A stretch of 64,000 bases of DNA. It comes from Dermatophagoides farinae (Eukaryota > Arthropoda > Arachnida > Sarcoptiformes > Pyroglyphidae). Positions 23,972 to 37,000 of this stretch are shown piece by piece. The notes below the pieces were generated by a model. It saw nothing but the letters and a program-made list of their open reading frames with translations. It made no database searches and was not told where the DNA came from. Position numbers and translations under genes: made by a program. Numbering within the stretch: the stretch's first letter is position 1; the number at the start of each line of letters is the position of its first letter. Location of the stretch: positions 4,860,001 to 4,924,000 of the forward strand of contig NC_134680.1 in assembly GCF_024713945.1 (NCBI RefSeq). The letters are read 5' to 3'.

Positions 23972-25882
23972 ATGGTCAAAGTGAATAAATCAAAACAAAG
24001 TTCCGGAAAATCACATCATAGTTTGAATCCTGATCGGCCACGAAATGCCAATGAAAGTCATCTACGTGATCGTTCGACGATTCGTCGTCTGTTGATGTAT
24101 AAAAATTCCCATCCCATACGTAATCCGGATGGTAAAATCATCAAAGCGGCACCATTTCAAGGAAAATTATCCAGTGGAACGGTGGCCCGTGTAGCACCTA
24201 ATCAAAAATGGTTTGGAAACACCAGAACAATTGCACAGAATTCATTGCAAAAATTTCAAGATGAAATGCAAAAAACAATTCAAGATCCATATAAAGTGGT
24301 GATGAAACAGACAAAATTACCGATTACATTGCTCAATGAACGTGCTAAATTTCAACGAGTTCATATATTGGATACGGAAAGTTTTCGAGATACATTTGGA
24401 AAGAAATCTAAACGTAAACGGCCACGATTTAAATTTGAAGATCTACAAACGTATGCATCGTCGGTGGAAACACGTAATGAAAACTATGATGATAGTAAAG
24501 ATTCGAATCTAATTGTTGAACAAGATTTTCGTGAAGAAACGCCACATGCTGTTATGAAAAAAGGACAATCAAAACGAATTTGGAATGAACTTTATAAAGT
24601 GATCGATTCAAGTGATGTTGTCGTACAAGTATTGGATGTACGTGATCCAATGGGCACACGTTCCAAACATATTGAAACATATTTACGTAAAGAAAAACCA
24701 CATAAACATCTTGTATTTTTATTGAACAAATGTGATCTAGTACCCACATGGGTAACACAACGATGGATTGCCACACTGTCCAGTGAATATCCTACGATGG
24801 CATTCAAAGCATCGATGAAAACACCATTCGGTAAAGGTGCCTTAATTAATCTACTAAGACAATTTTCACAGCTTCATACGGATAAAAAACAGATTAGTGT
24901 CGGTTTTATTGGCTATCCAAATGTAGGAAAATCATCCGTAATCAATACGTTACGTGCAAAAAAAGTATGTAATGTAGCACCGATTGCAGGCGAAACTAAA
25001 GTCTGGCAATATATAACATTGATGAAGAAAATCTATCTAATCGATTGTCCGGGTGTTGTTTATCCATCCGGTGATACAGATACGGATATCGTATTAAGAG
25101 GTGTTGTACGTGTGGAAAATATTGCCGATCCTGAAGATCATATACCAACCGTTTTGGAACGCGTTCGTAAAGAATATCTACGAAAAGCATATAAAATCAT
25201 TGAATGGGATGATCATATTGATTTTCTAACAAAATTAGCACAAGCAACAGGAAAATTATTGAAAGGTGGTGAACCAGATATTAATACTGTCTCCAAAATG
25301 GTACTAAACGATTGGCAACGTGGTAAATTGCCTTATTTTGTTTGGCCACCAGAATCGGAAGAAAGACAACAGCGGCAGCAACAACGAAATTTGAAAAAAT
25401 CTCAATCAAAATCTAAAAATCCTGAAGTTCGACAAGATCTTCGTAAAGTTGATGTTGATCTTGAATTCGAAGGCGATGATATTCGATCAATCGATGTGAA
25501 TGATTCGATGGATAATCTTTACAATTCGGATGATGACTATAATGATGATGATGAGACTAAAAATGATGACAAAATGAAAAATAATGATAATCAAGATGAT
25601 GAAAATGATGATAATCAAGATGATGAAAATGATGATAATCAAGATGATGAAAATGACAGCGATGAAGAGGAAAAAGTAGAAATTGCCGAAAATTTCAAAC
25701 GAAAAAAATCAACAACAAAACCATCACTACCACCAGTACAGAAGCCAGTGAAAAAAATGACATCCAAATTGAAAAGACGTTTAGAACGTGATGAAAAATC
25801 GAAAAAAACTGGCAGTAATTTCTATGAAGAATTACGGAAAAAGACGAAAAAATTACACACAAATCGTTTTCATGTGACATGA
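23972..25882 (+). CDS. GNL2: Nucleolar GTP-binding protein 2 (NOG2/NGP-1)
   Basis: Single-exon gene, 636 aa. GNL2/Nog2 is a circularly permuted GTPase of the YlqF/YawG family needed for pre-60S maturation in the nucleolus and nucleoplasm. The NGP1 N-terminal domain is visible ([21 protein letters not shown]). The G motifs come in permuted order: G4 NKCD at 252-255, G5-like [11 protein letters not shown]1 GYPNVGKSS at 314-322, G3 DCPGVV at 358. The C-terminus is acidic, contains a perfect 8-residue repeat (DNQDDEND three times), and ends in a basic nucleolar-type tail. I chose ATG 23972 because family homology starts right after it; the frame is open 27 codons further upstream without an ATG. 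The stop is 15 bp from the stop of convergent RIOK1. Confidence 0.95.
   Translation: MVKVNKSKQSSGKSHHSLNPDRPRNANESHLRDRSTIRRLLMYKNSHPIRNPDGKIIKAAPFQGKLSSGTVARVAPNQKWFGNTRTIAQNSLQKFQDEMQKTIQDPYKVVMKQTKLPITLLNERAKFQRVHILDTESFRDTFGKKSKRKRPRFKFEDLQTYASSVETRNENYDDSKDSNLIVEQDFREETPHAVMKKGQSKRIWNELYKVIDSSDVVVQVLDVRDPMGTRSKHIETYLRKEKPHKHLVFLLNKCDLVPTWVTQRWIATLSSEYPTMAFKASMKTPFGKGALINLLRQFSQLHTDKKQISVGFIGYPNVGKSSVINTLRAKKVCNVAPIAGETKVWQYITLMKKIYLIDCPGVVYPSGDTDTDIVLRGVVRVENIADPEDHIPTVLERVRKEYLRKAYKIIEWDDHIDFLTKLAQATGKLLKGGEPDINTVSKMVLNDWQRGKLPYFVWPPESEERQQRQQQRNLKKSQSKSKNPEVRQDLRKVDVDLEFEGDDIRSIDVNDSMDNLYNSDDDYNDDDETKNDDKMKNNDNQDDENDDNQDDENDDNQDDENDSDEEEKVEIAENFKRKKSTTKPSLPPVQKPVKKMTSKLKRRLERDEKSKKTGSNFYEELRKKTKKLHTNRFHVT
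25586..25657 (+). repeat. 24-bp coding tandem repeat, three copies
   Basis: Three copies of a 24-bp unit inside GNL2 encode DNQDDEND each time. Only the last base of the third copy differs (GAT to GAC). Near-identity at synonymous positions implies recent expansion. Confidence 0.85.
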
Positions 25883-25897
25883 TGATGATTTTAATTT

Positions 25898-27572
25898 TCA
25901 TTTTTTATTATTACGGCCCAATTTTTCTTTTCTTTTTTTCACATGTTTCGGTATCTTATTATTCTGGCGTTTTTCACGTTTCTCTTGTTTGATTACTTGT
26001 TTACGTTGCTGCCAGAAACAGTAACCAGAGTTGAAAATTGAAAAAAATAAATTAATTTAATTAAATTAAAATAAATAAATTTACCTTTTTCTCTTCGGCT
26101 GTTTCGTATTTGGGTCGTGCAGAATGACGAAATCCACCACCAGATGATTTATCCGAACCATCAGCGGATTCATCTCCAGAGTCGTTGGTATCTGAACCAT
26201 CATCATCATCATCCACCAATAATGCTGGTTTCGTAATTGGACCATTCAATTCTTGATTCAATGCAGCCAATGTTTTATAATGTGTTTGATCACGATTCTG
26301 TTGTCGATCTTCGAATGTTGTTACCTGTTCTAATCGTTGTGGTATATAAACCTGTTTGAATACTTCATCATCAACATCAATCAAATCATGTGCTCCTTCA
26401 GTTGTTGATCGTTTTTCAGCTAATTCCTGTGCTTTTTCCAAATATCGATCAATATTTGTTTCATTGATGTTTGGATCGATAATAAAATCAAACAATTCTT
26501 TGGTGGTCATTGTTAGCACACCTTTTCGACGGAAAAAATCATTAATATTTGAGCAATCTTTTCGTAGAAAATTCAATGCATGTGGATGATCATGTTCGAC
26601 AGATTGTGATACATCGATCATATAGATAGTACCATCATTATATAGTAGATTGAATTCACTTAGATCAGCATGTACCAGATGGGCTTCGTTGAATAATTTT
26701 CTCATCATCAATATACATTCAAGATAAAGTTCACGGGATTTATTTTCATTCAATGCGGCATCTTTTAACAATGGTGCCGGTATACCATTTTGGCCAATAA
26801 AATCCATGACCAATACATGACTACGCAGTATATATGGTTTTGGACAACGTATACCCGTTTGATGTATACGACAAAGATTACGCATCTCTTTTTCAGCCCA
26901 TGTTCGTACCATTTTTCGAGGATTATGGCGACAATAACCATGACGGAAACGAAATTCACCATTAACATATTTATCACGATCTTTAAATACTAGGATGGAT
27001 GTTTTATAAATTTTAACCGCTTTATCGCCCACAATACCGCCATCATCAGCATCTTTTGATGATGTTGCATGATAAACATTTGCCTCTTTTCCGGTACTTA
27101 TACAGCCATTAATTTCATCAATATAACCACGATTTATCAATTTAAAAAGTATCATTCGTGTACGTGGATCAAGTACCTGTTCAACGGTTGCACGATCACA
27201 TTTATCTTTGATACGTTTTCGTTCTTCAACCATCCGTTTATCCGTTTCATTCAACAAATTCACCGTTTTATGTGGAATTTCATATGAATCTATATTGATT
27301 TTATCCACATATTTACTGAATTTTTTCAATATTGGCTGATAATAATTATTGCTGTTTGAATCAGGATCGATTTTCGAGTCTAAATCATGACCATCATATA
27401 AAACTTCGTCACCATAATCATCATCATCATCGTAGTCGTCGTCGTCATTTATTTTCGTTGTTTGTCGATCGATATGTTGATTTTGTAAACGATAATTTAA
27501 ATCATCTACATCATCTTGTCGTTCGATTGCATCGGAAAATTGATCGGATATCTGTTGTTCCACATTCATCAT
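25898..27572 (-). CDS. RIOK1: Serine/threonine-protein kinase RIO1
   Basis: Two exons (26085-27572 and 25898-26008) encode 532 aa. RIOK1 is an atypical kinase/ATPase of late cytoplasmic pre-40S maturation. The N-terminus is acidic (poly-Asp near residue 45). The RIO domain has the flexible P-loop STGKEANVYHA (159-169), invariant Lys in DKAVKIYK (K187), catalytic loop VHADLSEFNLL (D304) and metal-binding IDVSQSVEHDHP (D320). The 37-codon last exon encodes the conserved basic tail IPKHVKKRKEK, which the long open frame misses by reading into the 76-nt intron. Start chosen at 27572, where an acidic N-terminus begins; an in-frame ATG 33 bases upstream is possible. The AATAAA at 25903-25908 (minus) overlaps the last codons and may contribute to 3'-end formation. 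Confidence 0.94.
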
Positions 27573-27607
27573 CTTTATATCATCAATGAAAAGTGGAAAA
27601 AACAAAT

Positions 27608-27685
27608 CACGTGTTTATCATGTTGAAAATAACAAAAATATGACAAATTCCGTCACAAGATGGCATATATGGTAAATATCACGTG
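27608..27685 (-). promoter_or_regulatory. two CACGTG E-boxes upstream of RIOK1
   Basis: CACGTG occurs at 27608-27613 and, inside the palindrome TCACGTGA, at 27680-27685; that is 36 and 108 bases upstream of the RIOK1 start. A matching site lies in the GNL2/COQ7 promoter. Confidence 0.5.
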
Positions 27686-29685
27686 ATAGGATTCAATTTT
27701 GAACACCCTATAAATTGTATTGATGATGATTATGATGATGATGATGATGTTGGTTGCTATGGCAAAGAAAAAAACCATAACAATGGAAAAAAAAGAAGAG
27801 AGATACCAAGCACGAAGACCAGATGTTCTTCAAAAAAAAAACGATCGTTGTAGTAGTATCATGGTGATGGTAGTGGTATATGAATGATCCTGACATAAAT
27901 TTCTATACACACACACACACACACAGATAGAGGGAGAAGATAAGGTGATTTTTTTCATCTTCATTTTTATATTATATTGTGCTTGAATAAAGAAATCACA
28001 TATCTCATCCTGTGAATTTAAATTTAGACAACAACAACAACTTTCTGTCATTGTTCAGACAGTTTTTTTGTTTCGTCCATATGATTTATCATCATCATTC
28101 TCAACATTTTTATTTTTATTTTTTTTTTTATTCAATGTTATTTCTTTTCCATCACACAAATAAATTCTTCCTCCTCATCATCATCATTTTTTTTTGCTTC
28201 AAAATTAAATAGATTTATTATTATTATTACATACCACTACCTCGTACGCGATGTGATGTAAATGTAAACATAAACACAAAAAAAATACAAATGTCATTTA
28301 TGAATAACAAAATTCATATGCTACTACTTTTGACATTGTTGTAGTGGTAACCTTTTTGTTATTGTTTTCATTTCGTTGCTGTTGTTGTTGTTGTTGTTGT
28401 TGTTTTGGTTTTAGAGATTTTTTTTTTTAGTTATTTTTGATGTGCGTCGTTTATAATATCCATCATTCTCTTCTACATCATTCATTGTATATTTTTATTC
28501 GATTTTTTTTCTTTGCTTTATCTCATTTTTTTCATTTTAACATTCTTCTTCTTTCCCCCTGTTTGCAACAATAATAAATGCACAAATATACAAATGGTTT
28601 ATTCATGTATCTGAATCAAGAAAGAAAAAAAAAGTTTCTTTGTGTGTGTGTGTATATGTGTGAAATTTCATCATTGATCATTGATTCTTTCAAAGTCATC
28701 ATCATTTTGAATGTTTTTTTTTTGTTTGAAAATTGCAATTTGCTGCTAAATAAGAGAATATTATATTATCTTATGTTGTTGGAACCGCGTACCCCTAGCT
28801 CTCTCTCTCTCATTATCAACCATCACCAATGAATTATATATGATATATTGTCATCATCATAATTGTACTACTACTATCAACTATTGATATTAACGGCTAT
28901 GTTTATAAGAACAAAACTAAATATTTCTGACAATTTTTAAAAAAAAACTACTTATCGTCAATTCTCTGAATTTATCAAATTGAATTGATAATCATCATCA
29001 TCATTTGATATAACTAACAACAACGACAACACCTGTATATTTTTATTAGTAGTCAATTTTTGTTTTGTAAGTGTTGTTTTTTTTTTGAATTGAACATTTT
29101 TACTGTTTAATAATGATGATGATAATGATATCCTAAACACATACACACACACACACACACCAAAATCAAATTTTGTATTTTGTTGTTTGAATTCGAACTA
29201 TTTGAATTGAGCTAGTTGTCAGTCGCTTTATCATTATTGTATAATTAACCCAAAAAAAATCAACGAAATTTTCTTCATTATTCCTGTATTTTGATAAGAA
29301 AAAATTCAAATTCAGAATTTTTGTGTATCTCTGTTTCTGTGTTTGTGTATTTGACTTTGATGACAAAATATTCACTTTTCAAATCATTACATTGCCTGCT
29401 TGCTTGCCTGCCTGCCTATGCTGCCATCATCATTTGAGTTGTCATCATTTGTTTGTTGTTGCTACGCGGCTTAATAATTTTTTGTTGTTGTTGTTAAAAT
29501 CGAAATTCAATTCAATAAATCAGTAGTAAATCAACAACAAGGAAAAGGAAAAAAATGTGAAAAAAAGTTCGATCGATACACAACACAAACACCACCAAAT
29601 CCAAGTTCGTTATATGCACTTTTTCCCCGCGAATTTTTCAACAATTTCTTTTCCATCCCCATTTTTTTTAATTTTATATACATAG

Positions 29686-29753
29686 ATGAATGTCGATCAT
29701 TATCATTATCATTATCATCATCCTTTAAGGATGATCGAAAGAATAAAAACGAT
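29686..29753 (+). other. candidate coding exon, perhaps an upstream ZFYVE1 exon
   Basis: A strong pyrimidine tract plus CATAG acceptor precedes 29686, and a GTACGT donor follows 29753. One frame is open (phase 2 in, phase 0 out) and reads ECRSLSLSLSSSFKDDRK then NKND. If the donor is not used, the frame continues to a stop after NHLSIMEQSQAHM. No homology recognised. Confidence 0.3.
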
Positions 29754-30176
29754 GTACGTGCCATTGTGAATCATCTATCTATAATGGAACAGTCACAGGC
29801 ACATATGTGATATGATTGCAATCTATTACAATTCAAATTTGATTTTTTCTCTTATTTCACACTTTTCTATATTTATAAAAATGAATTAATTTCGTAATAA
29901 TAATTCATTGATTTTTTTTGTTTACAGCTGATTATTATTATTATTATTCTTAGGAAGAATCAATCAATTTCACTTTTTCAATATTTGTGAATTGGTGTGT
30001 TTATAATAGAAAAAAAAGATCTCATCTGTATCGATTGATTGACCATTTCAAATCAAAATCGAAAATTAACAACAACAACAACAACCATCAAATACCTCAC
30101 TACCGATCAAACAACATTTTTTTTCCACAGAAATTTGTGTTCCATTCTTCATTTCCTGAAATTTTCATTTTCACAG

Positions 30177-30231
30177 AACAAGATTATCGATATTGATTCT
30201 TTGAATGATTATTCAATTTGTGAAAAAAAAG
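30177..30231 (+). other. candidate coding exon, perhaps an upstream ZFYVE1 exon
   Basis: A pyrimidine-rich TTTTCACAG acceptor (an alternative CCACAG ends at 30130) and a GTTAGT donor flank an open frame reading NKIIDIDSLNDYSICEKK. Its phases (0 in, 1 out) fit both the 29686-29753 exon and an acceptor ending at 34091, just ahead of the ZFYVE1 frame. Confidence 0.3.
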
Positions 30232-30346
30232 GTTAGTAGAATAATAATTTTTTGTTTTTTTTTTTTTTTGCTTGTTAAATTATAACAAATCATCTCATCC
30301 GTAAACAAACAAAAAAATTTCATTAACAACAGCAGAAAAGCAGTTG

Positions 30347-30391
30347 GTAGTTGCATGAAATATATGAAATTCATATATTTCATGCAACTAC
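30347..30391. repeat. 45-bp perfect palindrome with 1-nt centre
   Basis: Left arm 30347-30368 starts GTAGTTGCATG; right arm 30370-30391 ends CATGCAACTAC. All 22 pairs match around a single central A. The sequence is not a simple microsatellite. Confidence 0.9.
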
Positions 30392-33300
30392 ACAAACAAA
30401 CAAGAATCATTGATGAGGATGTTTTATTTATGAAATTACGGGTAGAGAGAGAGAGAAGTAGCAAATTCATTCACAAATGTGTGTGTGTGTAATATATGTT
30501 TTAATGACATCGACAACCAGTAATAATCCGAATGAAAAAAAAGAGAGAGAAAGAGGAAAACAAAAAAAAACGAATTATAGAAAAACTTGTTGGTTGAAAA
30601 ACGATGAAGTAATGTTGTTGATGGTGATGATAATAATGACAGCCAAATATCTATTTGCTCCAGTGTTTTCTGGTTTTTTTGGTGTTCGCCCATATATCCA
30701 TTTCTTTGTTTGTATTTTTTTTTTTCTTTCACTAAAGATGTCATATGAGATTTTTCGTTTCGTTTTGTTTTGTCTAACCATCATCAAAATGATGACGACA
30801 TCATCATCCTGATCTACTTTTTTTTTCTTCGTTTTGTTTTTGGTTGTTTTAAGATCAGCTGTTTTTTCTGTGTACCTAATTTTTTTTTTGGTGGTTGTGA
30901 TTACCATCCATCCGTTAGATGGTGCTTGAGAGAATTTTTTTGTTTTGTTTTGAATCCAATTTTTTTTTAAAATTTTTGGCGCTTTTTATTTCTGATTGAT
31001 GTGATGGCATAATCATTTTATATTGAAATGATGATGATGATGATTATGATATTTGTACATGATTTGTTTGAATTTGAATTGTTGTATGATTGATTGATAC
31101 ATTATTGATGGTTTTTATTGTGGTGTGATGTTGATTGCAATGATGATGATGATGATGATCGAATTAAAAATCAATGACGTTTGTCGTCATGGATATTGAT
31201 GAGTAGTGTGTGTGTGTGTGTTTGTACGATTAAAATTATTCCAGTGCAAATCATCATCAGCATCGAAACCCTCGACCTTCACAAGAATAATTATTTTGAT
31301 TATTAAAAAAAACGTTATTTTTTTATCACTGCTGTGCTCTGAACTGCATTTCAGCTAAAGAGATTTTTTTGCTGATTAGAAAGTTTCCATTTTGTTGTTG
31401 TTGCTGTTGCTGTTGTTTTTTGCTTATATGATGATGCAATATCGAACGGGGAAAAAAATCATATCGACAAAAATCAATATCTTTCTTTTTGTATAGTGGG
31501 TAGGGGGGAGTATTTTTTGTTTGTTTTCGATGAAATGCGTAGTTTTTTTTGCTGTTTCAAATTACTGATTTTTTCGAATAATTGATTTTTTTTCGATTTG
31601 GATGATTTAAGTTGTTGAATGTTTTTAAACAAAGTTCATCGGTGTAGTTGTGATGATGTAATCAATGATCAATAAAATTTTTCTGTTTGGATGTAACGCA
31701 ATAAATGAAAAAAAAACAGAACATAACATTTTATGGAAAATTTCCAATCAAATTTTTTTTTTCAAGTTTTACCCTTTTGTCAGGAACGTTACTCGGTTGT
31801 AGAAGAAGAAGAAGGTTTTCCATTTATTCAAATTTCCATGATTATTATGTAAATTGTAATTTGTTGTTTTTTTCTCTCTCTCACATAATTTATCCAATTA
31901 AGATGTTAAGAACGTTTGATTTGATGCAGATGATTGAAGGTGTGTATGTGTGTGTGTTTGTATGAACGATGTGAAAACATTTGCTCTGATTATTCCTCAT
32001 TTGCACTGAATGAATTTACATTTGAAGGTTAAGGTTATGTGTCTTTGTATGAATGAATGATTGAATATATTAAATCAATGGAAATTGTAAATTTCCAATA
32101 AAAACAATCATGATTATTACATGTGTTTAAATGTTATGTTGATACAGAACAAAAAAAATGTCATCATTCATTAATTGAATTTTTTTGACGATACATTTTC
32201 GATCAAAAAATTCTTCCTGGAACAAAATATGAAGTGGTTATTTTTTTAATTTGAAAAATGATGTGATGATTAAATGCGCACCTTTTTTTCATTTCACTTT
32301 TGCTTTGCTGTATTTATATTATAAATACGTTTATATCCACCAGGTATCTATTATAGTGATGATGATGGTGGCCACCACTTTTTGATGATGATGATGATGA
32401 TGATGATTGAAAGAGACAATGGAATGTAAATGAATGTGTATTTTATAAACGCATACACACAAACACAATTTTTGGATGTTTTAGAATTGCCAGTAGTTTT
32501 TTTTCATTTTTTTTTCAACCATAAGTAGGATGTGTTTGTATCTGTGTGTGTGTATGTTGATGATTCAGTTTTACCTTGGAATTTTTTTTTTCATTGCTGT
32601 TGTTTGCCAATCACACACTCTGTATGTATGTGTTTCAAGAGTTTTCTTATTATTGCAAATGTTCTCTTTTTTTTCTCTTGTTGCTGTTGTTCCATAAGAA
32701 CGATGATGTGATGATTTTGCTTGTGATTCATCACCATCACCATTACCATCACCAACAGTGATCATCATTCATCATTGAATGAATGAATAAAATGTATTTG
32801 ATTATTTTCAACTTGAATCTATCCACGACATTGATGACATTTATTTATCAAATTGTTGTTGAAAAATTCGTTTTTTTTTTGGTAAACATTTTTGTATATA
32901 CCATTTGTAAATATTATTGTCAAATCAAGTTATTGACTGAGTAAAAAAAAAGTTTTTTTCTATGCTTAAAATGTTAATTTCGCAATTTTATAACGGTATT
33001 GCAACACGCGCGCGCACACACACACACATAATTGTCACCTGATGCTGAATGAAAAAACAGATTATATACAAAATGATAATTATTGGTTGGTTGGTTGTCG
33101 TAGTCGTCGTGGTATTGTTTTAGAATAGTTGATTACATGACATGACATTAATGTGTGTGTTTGTGTATCCTGTTGGTTATGAATGTTTTTTGTTTTGTTT
33201 TGTTTACAAAAATGAGAAAAATCTCCCTTTTTTATAATTTTTTTTTGTTTATAGATCAAATAATAATTGATTAGCATGTCCATATTGCTAGACATATTGG

Positions 33301-34091
33301 CACTGTGATTGCTTTTTATGTTGTTGTTGTTTCTGATAGGAAAAAATCATTGAATCTGATAATCAGGTAAACGACATCCAATTTCAATTTATCAATATTT
33401 CACATGATTTGTTATCGTTTCACATGATTCATTGCATTATCTCTTTCACACTCTCTCTTTCTCTCTCTCTATCTCGTATCACACATTACTGTAATAACTG
33501 TTATGATGATAATTACGGTGGTAGTGGTGTGGTCATTTGACAGATTTATTACGTCGTGATTGGATTTTTTGTTTTGTTTTGTTTTTTGCCATTACCAAAA
33601 AAGCTGTTTGTCTTTCATATTTAAAATTTTATATTTTTTTTGTTAAAATTTTCATTTCTTATTGATTCTAATTTGATTTCTAACTCAACCAAACAAAACA
33701 GATTAAATATTGGCCGATTACTATTGTGACAATTACCCTGTGAATTGTGTGTGAATCATCATTATTATATTATTACCATCGATAAACAACGAATTGACAA
33801 TTTCCATTTGCATCATCATCATCATTATCGACTGTCATTGATTGTTGATGAAAATAATCCATTGACGACCGCGAATCAATTTTGTGTGAATCATAATAAT
33901 CAATATATTCGAATTGAAAATCAACAATAACAACAGCGACAACGAGAATCGTCTAGTTTGTTGACGGATATCGAATAAAAAATTTTTTTTTGTTCATATA
34001 CAAAACAAATTGTTTTAAATAAAATTTACGCTGGCTCGTAAAAAGACTCCGTCATTACCAACAACGACAAATTCGTCATCAATACGTTCAG

Positions 34092-37000
34092 TGACCAATA
34101 ATAATCAAACACCACCGGCGATAATTAATAAAAATCAGAATAATTTAAATAAAATACCGTTAACTAATCACGAAAAAATTCTATCAACATCACCATTTTC
34201 TGATCCAATTGTTGAAGACGATTTTGTAGAAGAAGAAGAAGAAGAAGAAAACGACAAAGAAACAGCAGCAAAAAAGATTGAATTTGACTCAACAACAGAA
34301 ACAATATTAAAAACGGCTTCAACAACGTTATCTACAACAACGTCATCATCAAGTAAATCAAAAAAGAAAAAGAAACGACAACAACAACAACAACAACAAC
34401 AAAATTCAGATAAAAAAACATCGTCAACTAATACCATTATCGATGTTGATGATGATGATGGTGGTGGTGGTGGCGGTGATAGCGCTGATGGTGGAATTAT
34501 AAAATCATCATTATTGAATAAAAAGAAAAATATATCATCGACCACTATTGGAAAAGACGACGACGCAAATAAAAAACATTCATCATCAACAACATCATCA
34601 TCATCATCATCGGATCCATCCTCATCTGATGATAGTTCCGAAGGTTATGTATCATCAACAACGATTACAAAAAATCGACATAGAAAATCAACAGCAACAA
34701 ATCAAACATCATCAACAACAACAACAACCACATCAATGACGATGACAAATGGTGGCCGAGATTTAAAATCGACAAAATCAACAACAAAGCAACCATCATC
34801 ATCATCATCATCATTACTAATGCCGTTAGATACAGATGATCCGTTGTTGGATTTTGACAACGATAATAATAATGGTGGAGCTAATGGAAAAAATGGCTGG
34901 TCCGATGTTAATCTATCGACAACACCACCTAAATCGACGAAATCTACGTTTGATTCGACAACAGCCTCCATGGATAACCACCATCAAATTCTTTTGCCTG
35001 ATGTAGCACAATTATCATTAGGAAATTCATCATCATCATCACCACCACCGTCATTAGATAATCATCAGGCTGCCACATTAAAATTAAATGGTTTTAATAA
35101 GAATAGAACAAATTCCGAATCATCATCGGCATCATCATCATCATCATCATCGAATATATCTGATCAAACAAATCAGAATCAGAATTTGGATGATTTTTTG
35201 GATCATCCAAATCATGATGTTGATGATCAATATAATGAAACATGTAAACCGGATTGTTTTCTACTCATTGATGCGGAAGAAGTGTTGCAAGTAAAAACTG
35301 TTGAAGAATTTATTGCTAAACTTGGTTGTCAATCCAATAAATTGGTTAAAGTGGTATCGATATTTGGTAATACTGGTGAAGGCAAATCACATACATTAAA
35401 TTATACGTTTTATGATTGTATGGAAGTATTTCGTACAAGTCCAACACAAAATTCCTGTACTATTGGTATATGGTGTTCATATGATCGTCGTCGTCGTGTA
35501 TTAACAATCGATACAGAAGGTTTATTAGGTTTATCCGATAATAATAATCGTCGTACACGTTTATTATTAAAAGTGCTTGCCATTAGCGATGTTATTATTT
35601 ATCGTACACGTGCTGAACGTTTACATAATGATTTATTTACATTTCTTGGTTCAGCATCACAAGCATATATTAAACATTTTGCTAAAGAATTACGGGCAGC
35701 ATCGCAACGTTGTAATTTACAATGTACCCTTTCGGATCTGGGTCCAGTTGTTATTATATTCCATGAAACTGTCCATACTGATGTTTTACATCAAGGTAAG
35801 TGTTTTTTTTCTCTCTCTCTCTCTGTGTGTGTGTTTGTGGATTTTAATCCTTTTCTTACGGTTGAATTGGACAGAAAATGATCTCGCACCCGAAGATGTT
35901 ATACGTCAACGTTTTAATAAAATGTCCTTATCGACCGAAGCATACAGTGCATTTGAATATGTTGGCATACAGACATTGATGCCACCGACAGATTTTGATC
36001 AATTACGACGTACAGTACATCGTCATCTAACAAACACAACAGTTCGTTCAGCACGTACACCGGCCGTCATATTCAATGCATTAAAAGTGTTGAGCCAAAA
36101 ATTTTCGGGTGAAATATCCAAAATAACATTGAATCCATTTCCGGATGAATATTTTACCTGTTCCGAACACTGCCTATCTTGCAAGTATGTTTTTCTTTTA
36201 TTTTATTCCTATTTTTTTTTTTGTTATAATTTGATTTTTTTTTGTATGGAATTAATTAGGTCTCGATGTATGCTTTCAATGAATCATTCACATGATGGCA
36301 TACCACATAAAAGTAATTCCAAATGTAAATATCAACATCAATATTCCAATCAAATTTTCTATTGTACATCATGTTTTGAACGTGGTGAAGAGATTGAAGT
36401 ACAATCAAAACCATATGGATCTTCCGATTCAACATGGGTTGGTCTAGCTAAATATGCATGGGCTGGTTTTGTATTGGAATGTCGTCTTTGTGGTATCATT
36501 TATCGTTCAAGACAATATTGGTATGGTAATAAAGAACCAACCGAATTAACGGTTGTACATAAAGAAATACTTCATGTTTGGGAAGATGTAAGTAAAAAAT
36601 GTTTTTATCATCATCTTCAGATAGATAGTTTGATCAAATTACAGTGAAAAAAAAATCAAAAAAAAATTTTTTTTTTTTAATTTGGGTTATTAAGGAAAAA
36701 ACTTAATATACTCGATTGATGTACTCATTATGAATGAATGTAATGCATATGTAGCGATTTTCTTTTCCATCATCATGTGATTATGATGATGATGATGAAA
36801 ATGATATGATAGTTATGTAATGCTAGATATAGCCAAATCTGGTCTGGTCTTGTCTTGTCTGTTTTGTTCTGTGAAAAAGGATGATTTAAGTTTTTTTTTT
36901 CATTTGTTTTTTTTTGTTTGTTTTTTTTATCCTGCTATGCGAAATCAACAACAACTAAAACACCCACAGTTTTTTTTCTTGCTAATTCATGATAATGATA

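Larger units (their letters stand above)
27573..34045. other. 6.4-kb spacer or 5' region of ZFYVE1
   Basis: Mostly non-coding, with CAT, TTG and CA/TG tracts (27908-27926, 29143-29160, 31207-31220, 33005-33030) and T runs. It contains two exon-like segments (29686-29753, 30177-30231) and a 45-bp palindrome (30347-30391), listed separately. A possible 5' UTR exon starts after an acceptor at 33700-33701. All three frames close early from that point. Confidence 0.5.

Noticed and set aside
34736-35795. ZFYVE1 start at the first in-frame ATG (34736)
   Set aside because: The upstream frame is open for about 215 more codons with acidic and Lys-rich protein-like sequence, so coding probably begins in an earlier exon.
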